Below, in pieces: positions 1 through 5,590 of a stretch of DNA of 5,590 nt (positions are counted from its first letter, which is position 1; each line of letters opens with the position of its first letter). This stretch comes from Acetofilamentum sp. (GTDB lineage: Bacteria; Bacteroidota; Bacteroidia; Bacteroidales; DTU049). The stretch lies in NCBI GenBank assembly GCA_020720525.1, contig DYON01000073.1, positions 5,389 to 10,978 of the forward strand. The letters are read 5' to 3'. The position numbers were made by a program, and so were the translations under genes. The notes beneath the pieces were generated by a model. It was not told the DNA's origin. It ran no database searches and saw only the letters and a list, made by a program, of their open reading frames with translations.

Positions 1-814
1 CCAGCACTCCGTAGTTTTCACCGAAATACTGCACAATGTGATCGTTGCAAATAAAGCGCAAATCAAGAGTGTCGTCTGCACCTCCATTTGGATGAAGGCT
101 GTCCTTTTTTTTACAGTCCGTAATCATGTTACTTGGACCATAACCAATGCCACATGGTGGATAAATAAAAGTTCCGTGAATTGAATCGGAAGGAATCATG
201 TATACCATAGGGCTTACTGATACAGCCATTACAATGGGAATACTATCGGGGGCAAACTGCCGGAAAAACATGTATTTGTTTATCAACTGGCCGCCCGCTG
301 AAAAGCCTGTAAGATAAACAGGTATTGCATCTCTGCCTTCTCGTTGCAAGATATTTTGGTAGATTATGTAAAAAGTTTTTGTCAACCATTCCCGATGAGT
401 AGTGTAGCCATAGCCTACAGCATCGTTTGGGGTACAAGATATTGTGTCAAATGTATTATCTTGGGCTCCCTGCCACAATGTATAACTTGCATTTGGAGCT
501 ACAATTAATGCATTTCTGCGATCTGCAATATTTTGCAGCTGCCTACTGCTAGCGCCGTTACCTCCCGAGCCATGCATATACCATAAAATTGGGCTGCTCT
601 GAGGGTCGTAAGCCGCAGGTTTATAGTAGTAAACAATCCTATAACCGTTGTGGGGTATGGGGATTAAATTGTTTTCATTAGTGGTGGTATATGGCCCTAA
701 ATACGTTCCAGGAATCTCTATACTGTCTATCGATTCCCCAAAAGGGATTGATTGGGCAGCTGAAAGCCGCCCAATCAATAAAAGAACAATAAAAAACAAC
801 AATTTGTTCTTCAT
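1..814 (-). CDS. Secreted alpha/beta-hydrolase, esterase/PHB-depolymerase-like (3' end outside window)
   Basis: The frame is open from an ATG at 814 to the window edge, giving 271 visible residues. The N-terminus is a typical Sec signal peptide: MKNK, then the hydrophobic run LLFFIVLLLIG and a cleavage region around LSAAQS (residues 18-22). Two hydrolase-fold signatures follow. HGSGGNG at residues 81-87, after a hydrophobic strand (PILWYM), fits an oxyanion-hole loop. GFSAGG around Ser172, after the strand VYLT, fits the G-x-S-x-G nucleophile elbow. Asp258 in CNDHIVQY, 86 residues after the serine, is a plausible catalytic acid; the histidine would lie beyond the window. Four cysteines (127, 221, 234, 256) would suit an exported protein with disulfides. 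It probably hydrolyses an ester or polyester outside the cytoplasm, but the substrate cannot be read. The start lies 15 bases after the stop of the orphan sorting-domain ORF, so the two may share a transcript. Whether it carries its own T9SS tail is unknown. Family call fairly sure; specificity not. Confidence 0.85.
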   Translation of the reverse strand, partial: MKNKLLFFIVLLLIGRLSAAQSIPFGESIDSIEIPGTYLGPYTTTNENNLIPIPHNGYRIVYYYKPAAYDPQSSPILWYMHGSGGNGASSRQLQNIADRRNALIVAPNASYTLWQGAQDNTFDTISCTPNDAVGYGYTTHREWLTKTFYIIYQNILQREGRDAIPVYLTGFSAGGQLINKYMFFRQFAPDSIPIVMAVSVSPMVYMIPSDSIHGTFIYPPCGIGYGPSNMITDCKKKDSLHPNGGADDTLDLRFICNDHIVQYFGENYGVL

Positions 815-829
815 AAATTAAAGAATTTT

Positions 830-1087
830 TCAATGCACCACCACTAGCTTCCTTACCATATCACCGTCGGCTGTTCTAACTTTGATATAATAAATTCCAG
901 AAGGCAATGCGGTGGTGGAGTATTCGATGTTTCTATTTTCACCTGCTTCAACAGTTTCGTCGAAAATGATTCCGAGCAGTACTCCAAAATTGTTGTAAAT
1001 CTCAATTCTGAGCTTACTGTGAATATATGGAGAAACAGAAATCTCGACCTTGTCGGAAACTGGGTTTGGATGAACCGAAATACTCAT
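830..1087 (-). CDS. Orphan T9SS type A C-terminal sorting domain, probable 3' remnant of a larger gene
   Basis: The 85 residues are almost exactly one type A sorting domain. The opening ISVHPNPVSDKVEIS (residues 3-17) is the conserved first strand, LRIEIYNNFGVLLG (26-39) the middle strands, LPSGIYYIKV (61-70) the signature turn and strand, and MVRKLVVVH the usual C-terminal end. In the family this domain directs a cargo protein across the outer membrane through T9SS and is then cleaved off. Here there is no cargo and no Sec signal peptide, so the product could not reach T9SS by itself. The same frame stays open 25 codons upstream of the ATG, to a TAG at 1163-1165, and encodes YYVIVHNDTGINDFN, which resembles the linker normally found just before such domains. 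No ATG, GTG or TTG occurs in that extension and no ribosome binding site precedes the ATG at 1087. I infer a truncated gene whose 5' part was lost. A small expressed protein is possible but less likely. Confidence 0.75.
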   Translation of the reverse strand: MSISVHPNPVSDKVEISVSPYIHSKLRIEIYNNFGVLLGIIFDETVEAGENRNIEYSTTALPSGIYYIKVRTADGDMVRKLVVVH

Positions 1088-1463
1088 GCTGCGGTTGAAA
1101 TCGTTGATGCCAGTATCGTTGTGTACAATTACGTAGTATTTTTTTGTTTTTGTTTTATGACACTAATTTGCTGAATTTCAGTGAATTATAAATAAAAAAT
1201 GCTACATTATTTATTAACAAAATGCCCTATTTATCAACATTTTTAAGGTGCGAAACTTGAGTAAATATATAATAGACCTTATTTAAGATTGCTATACATC
1301 TTCGTCTTGTCGCCTAAAAGCTGACGCACCTTAGATTTTTTTGATCAGACCTAGGTACAGTTGAATTAGAGTGAGCATAATAAATTTTCTAAAATCAGAA
1401 ACTGAGCTCATTCGTACTTCGCATCGCAATTGGAAAACTGCTGCTTTCAATGACCGAAAATTT
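1088..1463. other. AT-rich intergenic spacer, no supported gene
   Basis: This 376-base stretch separates the flippase stop from the ATG of the orphan sorting domain. All six frames are broken by frequent stops. The left end, about 1090-1162, is read in frame with the sorting domain and looks like former coding sequence. An A-rich tract on the minus strand (about 1139-1156) marks where the resemblance to coding ends. The stretch holds a 9-bp inverted repeat (1244-1252 and 1325-1333) and the 8-bp palindrome TGAGCTCA at 1403-1410. I find no GC-rich hairpin followed by a T run that would clearly end flippase transcription leftwards, and no full Bacteroidota promoter (TTTG, about 19 bases, TAnnTTTG) in front of the downstream genes. 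Confidence 0.6.
1244..1333. repeat. 9-bp inverted repeat pair in spacer
   Basis: TAAGGTGCG at 1244-1252 is repeated perfectly in inverted orientation as CGCACCTTA at 1325-1333, with 72 bases between. Each arm has a T run on the plus strand next to it: five T at 1240-1244, overlapping the left arm, and seven T at 1335-1341, just past the right arm. Folded as RNA, the plus-strand copy would be a stem followed by U residues, but the loop is too long for an ordinary intrinsic terminator and no plus-strand gene lies upstream. It could be a regulator site, the ends of a small mobile element, or chance. Confidence 0.4.
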
Positions 1464-2744
1464 CTAATACCGTTTTCTATTGCTGGGTTTAGCTATGTGA
1501 TAAAACCACCATAAAGCAAAAATAAGGAGTAACGAACCAAAAATCGACATAAGCATAAAAGCCAAATTGCTGCTTCCCAATATTCCACCAACTACAATAG
1601 CAGAAATACGAATTATTAGGTCACTAATAGCAATAAGCAATGCCTGTTTTTGTTTGTTGAAAACCAAGGTGATAGTTGAAACTGGCGACATGAGCAAATT
1701 GAGAAAAAGCCATGGCAGTAATATTCTTGATATTTCGCCAGCATGATAATATTTATCAGAAAAAACAAAAGCAAATAGATCGGGCATATAAAACATCAGA
1801 AGCACAAATGGAACTATACCTAAGAGAAAGAGACTTCTTTGAATTTTATACATGATTGGACGAACATCTTTTCCAGCATTTGCAGCAGACGACGCTTCCT
1901 CAAAGAAAACTTGTGAAATGGAAGTGGTGATAATCCCCAATGGTGCTTTGGTGTAGCGAAATGCAAATGAAAAGCTCCCAACAATCATTTTGTCGAAAAA
2001 GCTTTCAATTACATAAACAATTCCTTGATCGGCAAAAACACCCATGAGTGAATGTGGCGTGTTTACAAAAATGAAGTTTCTGAATTTGTGAAGAATTGCT
2101 TTTGAGGCTTTAAATGAGTAATGGTGAAGCTCGTTGAGTTGAATACCTTTTCTTTGACGTATAAGAAGAACAACTAAGCCCAAGAAATATCCTGAAACAA
2201 AGCCAATTATTAATCCCTCTGCTCCTGGAATAATGAGTCCCATCCCAATGCTAAATAGTACGGTAGTAACAGCTTGTACAATTTTTGAAATGGCATTGTT
2301 GAGATAGGTCTTGTGACGTGTCGACCAATAATTGCTTGTCTGATACCAGCCCAAAACCCAAATACCTGCTGGAATGTATAAAAACAGATTGTTGTTTACT
2401 CCATTAATTAGATTGTAGCCATCTGATAGAATCAATAATGCCCCTATGAACAGAAGCGAAATTGCTACAACCAAAAGGTTAGAAACTAATGCTGTCGAGA
2501 ACAATGTTCGAGCTTCGTCTTCGTTTTCAGGAATTACCGTTGCCAATTCGAGCCGAAAAGTGGAAAAAGTTGCCACAATTGAAATAACAGCTGTAACTAA
2601 AGCAAAAACAGCGAAATCTTCGGGTGCATAAATGCGCGAAAGAAATGGGGATAGTAAAATCGGCAATACCTGAGCTATGGCTGTCCCACTGGAAAGAGTC
2701 AGAATGTTTTTGAAAAGACTGCTTCGTTTTTTCATGATTTTCAT
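1464..2744 (-). CDS. Polysaccharide/O-unit flippase (Wzx-like, MOP superfamily)
   Basis: This complete 426-residue integral membrane protein has the usual flippase length. About twelve hydrophobic segments can be picked out, near residues 15-35, 43-63, 84-107, 119-136, 155-172, 176-195, 228-248, 255-275, 304-328, 341-360, 367-388 and 393-416. The family fingerprint is at the N-terminus: LSRIYAPEDFAVFALV (residues 35-50), then TFRLELATVIPENEDEA (62-78). Most relatives have G rather than A after PEDF. Such proteins move undecaprenyl-linked sugar units from the cytoplasmic to the periplasmic face of the inner membrane for lipopolysaccharide, capsule or exopolysaccharide assembly. The C-terminus is short and basic (KPSNRKRY). 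The ATG at 2744 is used because a TAG lies six codons upstream in frame; a second ATG three codons in, before KKRSSL, is equally possible, and no strong ribosome binding site decides between them. No glycosyltransferase or polymerase gene is visible nearby, which is unusual for this family. The transported glycan cannot be read. Confidence 0.92.
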   Translation of the reverse strand: MKIMKKRSSLFKNILTLSSGTAIAQVLPILLSPFLSRIYAPEDFAVFALVTAVISIVATFSTFRLELATVIPENEDEARTLFSTALVSNLLVVAISLLFIGALLILSDGYNLINGVNNNLFLYIPAGIWVLGWYQTSNYWSTRHKTYLNNAISKIVQAVTTVLFSIGMGLIIPGAEGLIIGFVSGYFLGLVVLLIRQRKGIQLNELHHYSFKASKAILHKFRNFIFVNTPHSLMGVFADQGIVYVIESFFDKMIVGSFSFAFRYTKAPLGIITTSISQVFFEEASSAANAGKDVRPIMYKIQRSLFLLGIVPFVLLMFYMPDLFAFVFSDKYYHAGEISRILLPWLFLNLLMSPVSTITLVFNKQKQALLIAISDLIIRISAIVVGGILGSSNLAFMLMSIFGSLLLIFALWWFYHIAKPSNRKRY

Positions 2745-2762
2745 AACGACTGTTCTCTTGTT

Positions 2763-2927
2763 CTATTGTATTTGGTGAAGTATGACCGAATTTATTGACT
2801 TGTTGTAAAGTAGCATTTTAATTGTCTTTAAATACAATTTGTCAAGCTGCTGAGGCAAAAGTACTAAATAGTGCGTTATGCTTATATAACCACTTTCGAC
2901 ATAAGCAATATCTCTATTTTGGCTCAT
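2763..2927 (-). CDS. Possible small protein of unknown function, 54 aa (doubtful)
   Basis: The ORF runs from an ATG at 2925-2927 to a TAG at 2763-2765 and ends 18 bases before the flippase ATG in the same direction. It begins MSQNRDIAYVESGYISITHY and ends in a stretch rich in Leu, Lys, Ile and Asn (SINSVILHQIQ). The frame stays open about 20 codons further upstream, into the hairpin at 2969-3004, which weakens the case for selection on this start. I recognise no family, signal peptide or clear membrane segment. Its composition is what AT-rich non-coding DNA often gives. It might be a leader ORF of the flippase transcript or simply chance. Confidence 0.22.
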   Translation of the reverse strand: MSQNRDIAYVESGYISITHYLVLLPQQLDKLYLKTIKMLLYNKSINSVILHQIQ

Positions 2928-2968
2928 AGATAAGTTTTCAATCCAAACTCTTTTAGGTATGGAATTGA

Positions 2969-3004
2969 AAAAGCCCGAACAATCTTTTTATTGCTCTGGC
3001 TTTT
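2969..3004 (-). terminator. Intrinsic terminator hairpin after the PKD-repeat gene
   Basis: Bases 2969-2983 pair with 2990-3004 around a 6-base loop (2984-2989). On the minus-strand RNA this is a 15-position stem with one mismatch (2976/2997) and one G-U pair (2979/2994), with three consecutive G-C pairs at 2973-2975. Leftward transcription then meets TTTTT (2968-2972 on the minus strand, partly within the stem). The hairpin lies 143 bases beyond the TGA of the large gene and should end its transcript. The plus strand also runs from the stem into TTTT, so it may work in both directions, but position 2979/2994 is an A/C mismatch there and pairs better in the minus orientation. Confidence 0.72.
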
Positions 3005-3146
3005 AGTGGATGGGGGAGAAATTTTGTTCTTTTACTATTTGAGTAGCACGTACTCCTAATCTTGTAGTGAAATAGATTCAGCTCAAAAATTCAGCATTTC
3101 ATTCTTTGAACAACGTTACTCAAAAAACATCCAACTTTCCCCAGCA

Positions 3147-5590
3147 TCAATAATAAACCGTCACCCGGCCAATCATTTTTTGCAATTTGCCATCCAAATC
3201 GACATACCACACTTTCCAAACGTAAACGCCTGTGGGTACTTTTTCGCCTGTGTTTAGGGTTTCGCCATACCAAGGTTTGTTGATATTGGTTGTTACAAAT
3301 AGCAACTGTCCCCAGCGGTTGTAAATCCGCATTTCGTAATTGTCGATTGACCAACCAGCGCCAAACGGCATAAACCAGTCGTTCTTTCCATCGCCGTTGG
3401 GAGTGATGGCGTTGGGAATATACAAAAGCTCATCGGCACTTACGTGAATGGGAAGCGAAGTGGTATCGTAGCAACCAAAAGCATTTCCGGCAACAAGGAA
3501 AATTTCGTAATCGCCGTATGCGCTATATGTATGCATGGGGTTTTCTTCGGTCGAATATTCAAAATCGCCAAAATCCCAATACCAATTGCTGGCGCCAACA
3601 CTTATGTCGTGGAAATTCACTCCTGGGTTGCTCAGCGATGGATTGGTAGGTGAGTAGAAAAACGAAGCGATGGGGTTGGGCCACACTTGAATGTAATTCA
3701 TGAATGTTTGCGTGGTGGTGCAGCCATGGTTGCTAGTTACGGTGAGGGTAATATCGTACAATCCTGGCGCAGTATATTGGTGGAAAGCGCCACCAGCCGC
3801 AACCGAAGTGAAACCATCGCCAAACTGCCACATCCACGAAGTGATGGTTCCGTCGCCCACGGTGGTGAGGTCGGTAAATACAACATCGAGTGGTACGCAG
3901 CCTTCTTGTGGAATGGCCGAAATATCAACTTGCGGAAGTTCCCACACATGTACAAGCTGCGAAATTGTGTCGGTACATCCGAGCGTGTTTACAACAATGA
4001 GTGTTGTATTGTAATTTCCAGCCGAATCGTAGGTATGGCTGAAACTCGGAATGTATTCGTGGTCGCCATCGCCCAAATCCCAGGTCCAGCCAATCACATT
4101 GCTTGAAGTTCCGGTGCTTTGGTTCATAAATGCTGTTGCATTGCCTTGACAAACCGAAGTTGACAAAAATTGTGCGTTGGGAGCTTCGAGCACCAAAACC
4201 TGATGCGAAACAGTGTCAGAAATACCAGCAGTATTGGTAGCAATCAATGTTACGGTGAATACTCCAGAATTGACAAACGTGTGTTGTGGATTCTGAAGAT
4301 TCGAACTGTAGCCGTCGCCAAATTCCCAATACCAATAGTCGATGGTGCCAGCACCAGTTACACAAAATTCGAGGAATGTGGTTGGCGTTTGAGCGCAGAC
4401 AGTATCGAATGTGAATTCAGCATCAACAAGTGGCAATACGGTTGCTGGAAGCGTAATGGTGTCGGAACAACCAAAATTGTTGAAAGCAATCAACGTTACA
4501 TTGTAGGTTCCTGGACCAGCGTAGGTGTAAAGCGGGTTTTGCTGATTCGACGTTCCCACACCATCGCCAAAATCCCATTGCCATGCCGAAATAAATCCCA
4601 GAATGGTGGTTGACAAATCGGTGAAAGTAGTCGGATTGCCCTGTGTAACAATGGTTGATGAGAAATTGGCTGTTGGAGCCGGATTCACAACCACATTGTG
4701 CATTATGCTGTAAGTGCAACCAGCAGCATCGGTAACAGTGAGCAGCACATTGTAAGTTCCCGAAACGAGATAGAGATGCGTCGGGTCTTCGAGAGTTGAT
4801 GAAGTTCCGTCGCCAAAATTCCAGAACCAGCCAACGGCAGGCACATTCGGATTGACTGCAAAATCGTTGAAAACCGTAGCTTCGCCAACACATTCTGTTG
4901 TAGCTGTAAAATCCCACTCAAGACCAGCAGCAATCACAACTGGATAGGTAATGGAATCGGAGCAGCCGCGATTGTTGTTTACGAAAAGTGTTACATCGTA
5001 GGTTCCTGTTGGAGTAAAATAATGCGCCGGATTCACTTGTCCCGACATACTCAGGTCGTCGAAATCCCATAAATAGCCTGTAATAATGCTTCCGTGAGGT
5101 TGTGAATTGTTGGTAAACTGCACAATGCCTTGTGTACACGAAATACTAAACGTGAAATCGGGTATGGGCAACGAATCGACCACAACTACATTGGTAGCTG
5201 ATGCAGTGCACAAATTGCTGTCAATCACAGTGAGATCGACATTGAAACTGCCCCAGTTTCCGTAAAGATACGTTGGATATTGAAGCGTTGATGTTCCCGA
5301 GCCATCGCCGAAATCCCAACTCCAGCTTTGAAGCGCAGCGCCATTCGAATAGGAGTCGTCGTAAAGGTGTGTGAGATTGCCAAAACATGCAATATCGGAA
5401 TGGAAATCGACCACCGGATTTGGCCAAATGAGCGCATTGTAAACAGTGGTGTCGAAGCATCCATTTATATTTCCAACAATCAGCGTAACTGGATATGGAG
5501 TAGTATTGAGAACAGTCGGATACGTGTAAGCCGGATTTTGCGCTGCCGAAGTACCCGAGCCATCGCCAAAATTCAAGTTCCAGTTGGTTA
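3147..5590 (-). CDS. Giant PKD-repeat surface/secreted protein with T9SS type B (gliding-motility-associated) sorting domain, 5' end outside window
   Basis: The frame is open from the right edge to a TGA at 3147-3149, giving 813 visible residues. No true start is present: the coding sequence continues upstream with a Trp-rich repeat core. Nine PKD-type beta-sandwich repeats are visible. Their cores (consensus WDFGDG) start near visible residues 5, 91, 174, 256, 338, 421, 503, 587 and 671, a period of 82-86. Each is followed by a P.H.Y stretch and a G.Y.V.L.V strand, and most end in GC.DT. Residues 722-813 form the CHU_C/type B sorting domain: IPNAITPNGDGKND at 724-737, the IYNRWGQLLF strand near 755-764, then PTGVYVWKV and a final GRVTVYY. 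In the family this tail exports very large adhesin-like proteins through T9SS to the surface or medium, and PKD repeats act as extracellular spacers or carbohydrate- or protein-binding modules. The N-terminal signal peptide and any catalytic or adhesive domain must lie outside the window. A hairpin at 2969-3004 ends the transcript. Family and sorting call very secure; ligand unknown. Confidence 0.95.
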   Translation of the reverse strand, partial: TNWNLNFGDGSGTSAAQNPAYTYPTVLNTTPYPVTLIVGNINGCFDTTVYNALIWPNPVVDFHSDIACFGNLTHLYDDSYSNGAALQSWSWDFGDGSGTSTLQYPTYLYGNWGSFNVDLTVIDSNLCTASATNVVVVDSLPIPDFTFSISCTQGIVQFTNNSQPHGSIITGYLWDFDDLSMSGQVNPAHYFTPTGTYDVTLFVNNNRGCSDSITYPVVIAAGLEWDFTATTECVGEATVFNDFAVNPNVPAVGWFWNFGDGTSSTLEDPTHLYLVSGTYNVLLTVTDAAGCTYSIMHNVVVNPAPTANFSSTIVTQGNPTTFTDLSTTILGFISAWQWDFGDGVGTSNQQNPLYTYAGPGTYNVTLIAFNNFGCSDTITLPATVLPLVDAEFTFDTVCAQTPTTFLEFCVTGAGTIDYWYWEFGDGYSSNLQNPQHTFVNSGVFTVTLIATNTAGISDTVSHQVLVLEAPNAQFLSTSVCQGNATAFMNQSTGTSSNVIGWTWDLGDGDHEYIPSFSHTYDSAGNYNTTLIVVNTLGCTDTISQLVHVWELPQVDISAIPQEGCVPLDVVFTDLTTVGDGTITSWMWQFGDGFTSVAAGGAFHQYTAPGLYDITLTVTSNHGCTTTQTFMNYIQVWPNPIASFFYSPTNPSLSNPGVNFHDISVGASNWYWDFGDFEYSTEENPMHTYSAYGDYEIFLVAGNAFGCYDTTSLPIHVSADELLYIPNAITPNGDGKNDWFMPFGAGWSIDNYEMRIYNRWGQLLFVTTNINKPWYGETLNTGEKVPTGVYVWKVWYVDLDGKLQKMIGRVTVYY
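3150..3425 (-). other. T9SS type B C-terminal sorting domain (CHU_C) within the large gene
   Basis: This segment codes for the last 92 residues of the large protein. It holds the PNAITPNGDGKND block (family consensus: P-N-x-x-T-P-N-G-D-G-x-N-D), a Tyr/Arg/Trp strand ending IYNRWG, a turn PWYGE (usually W-x-G), and the PTGVYVWKVWY strand before the C-terminal GRVTVYY. Position and order match the full-length domain, so the export signal appears intact. Confidence 0.93.
3440..5590 (-). repeat. Array of nine PKD-like repeats encoded in tandem
   Basis: At DNA level the array has a period of about 246-258 bases. The core recurs as plus-strand variants of CCATCGCCAAAATCCCA (for example near 4561, 5308 and 5561), the reverse complement of the WDFGDG codons. 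The repeats have diverged enough that the similarity is mainly at protein level, so this is an old, functional array rather than a fresh tandem duplication. Repeat 3 has WDFDDL instead of WDFGDG, and repeat 9 has WDFGDFEYS with the second Gly lost. The array is cut by the right edge within repeat 1. Confidence 0.85.

Noticed and set aside
243..437. Minus-strand ORF of 64 codons inside the hydrolase gene
   Set aside because: It overlaps the hydrolase in another frame. The hydrolase frame has a signal peptide and the GxSxG motif, while this one is rich in Cys and Arg with no recognisable feature.
1279..1344. Short minus-strand open stretch ending in LLGDKTKMYSNLK before a TAA
   Set aside because: It looks slightly protein-like, but only 21 codons lie between stops, with no family I recognise and no continuation in other frames.
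2446..2631. Plus-strand ORF inside the flippase gene
   Set aside because: It is antisense to a well-supported membrane protein, and its Ala/Thr/Lys/Ser-rich product is what the complement of hydrophobic codons gives.
2856..2863. Minus-strand TACTTTTG, matching the Bacteroidota -7 element TAnnTTTG, upstream of the flippase
   Set aside because: No TTTG or TTG occurs at the expected distance upstream, and the motif falls inside the possible small ORF. A lone -7 match in AT-rich DNA is weak evidence.
3091..3354. Minus-strand 87-codon ORF overlapping the end of the large gene
   Set aside because: It is a shadow frame of the CHU_C domain, whose motifs are intact in the main frame.
3687..4106. Plus-strand ORF of 139 codons, with others at 3700-4014 and 4170-4613
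   Set aside because: These arise because the repeated PKD codons leave other frames free of stops. They show no domain and are antisense to the repeat array.
5574..5576. TTG at 5574-5576 as start of the PKD-repeat gene
   Set aside because: The frame continues upstream to the window edge and the preceding codons (TNWN) complete a normal repeat core, so the gene begins outside the window.
3440..5590. DNA-level repeats considered as a CRISPR or mobile repeat array
   Set aside because: The period of about 250 bases, the uninterrupted reading frame and the divergence of the copies fit protein-domain repeats.

Overview
The window looks like a chromosomal segment from a member of the Bacteroidota. 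The strongest reason is that two different C-terminal sorting domains of the type IX secretion system (T9SS, the gliding/Por system restricted to this phylum) lie within 5.6 kb: a type A domain at 830-1087 and a type B (gliding-motility-associated, CHU_C) domain at the end of the large gene at 3147-5590. AT-rich intergenic DNA and the absence of clear Shine-Dalgarno sequences fit the same group. Every gene I can support is on the minus strand, so the window reads right to left.

Layout, in the direction of transcription. (1) 5590-3147: the 3' part of a very long gene for a cell-surface or secreted protein, made of nine PKD-type beta-sandwich repeats (the first one cut by the window edge) followed by a type B T9SS sorting domain. 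(2) 3146-2928: spacer with a strong hairpin at 2969-3004 that should end the large transcript. (3) 2927-2763: a doubtful 54-codon ORF, 18 bases upstream of the next gene. (4) 2744-1464: a complete 426-residue membrane protein of the polysaccharide (O-unit) flippase family. (5) 1463-1088: a 376-base AT-rich spacer with a 9-bp inverted repeat and no convincing gene. (6) 1087-830: an orphan type A sorting domain with no signal peptide or cargo, probably the 3' remnant of a larger secreted-protein gene. (7) 814-1: the 5' part of a gene for a secreted alpha/beta-hydrolase (esterase or PHB-depolymerase-like), running out of the window on the left.

The common theme is the cell envelope and export: two or three products are or were Sec/T9SS substrates, and the fourth is a glycan flippase. 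In species where this has been studied, T9SS type A substrates can be attached to a lipopolysaccharide made with the help of such a flippase. A functional link here is only inference, because the hairpin and the spacers suggest separate transcription units. I see no RNA gene, CRISPR array, insertion sequence or defence system, and nothing that amounts to a clearly new system. The points most worth a second look are the orphan sorting domain, the irregular cysteine pattern in the PKD array and the inverted repeat at 1244-1333.
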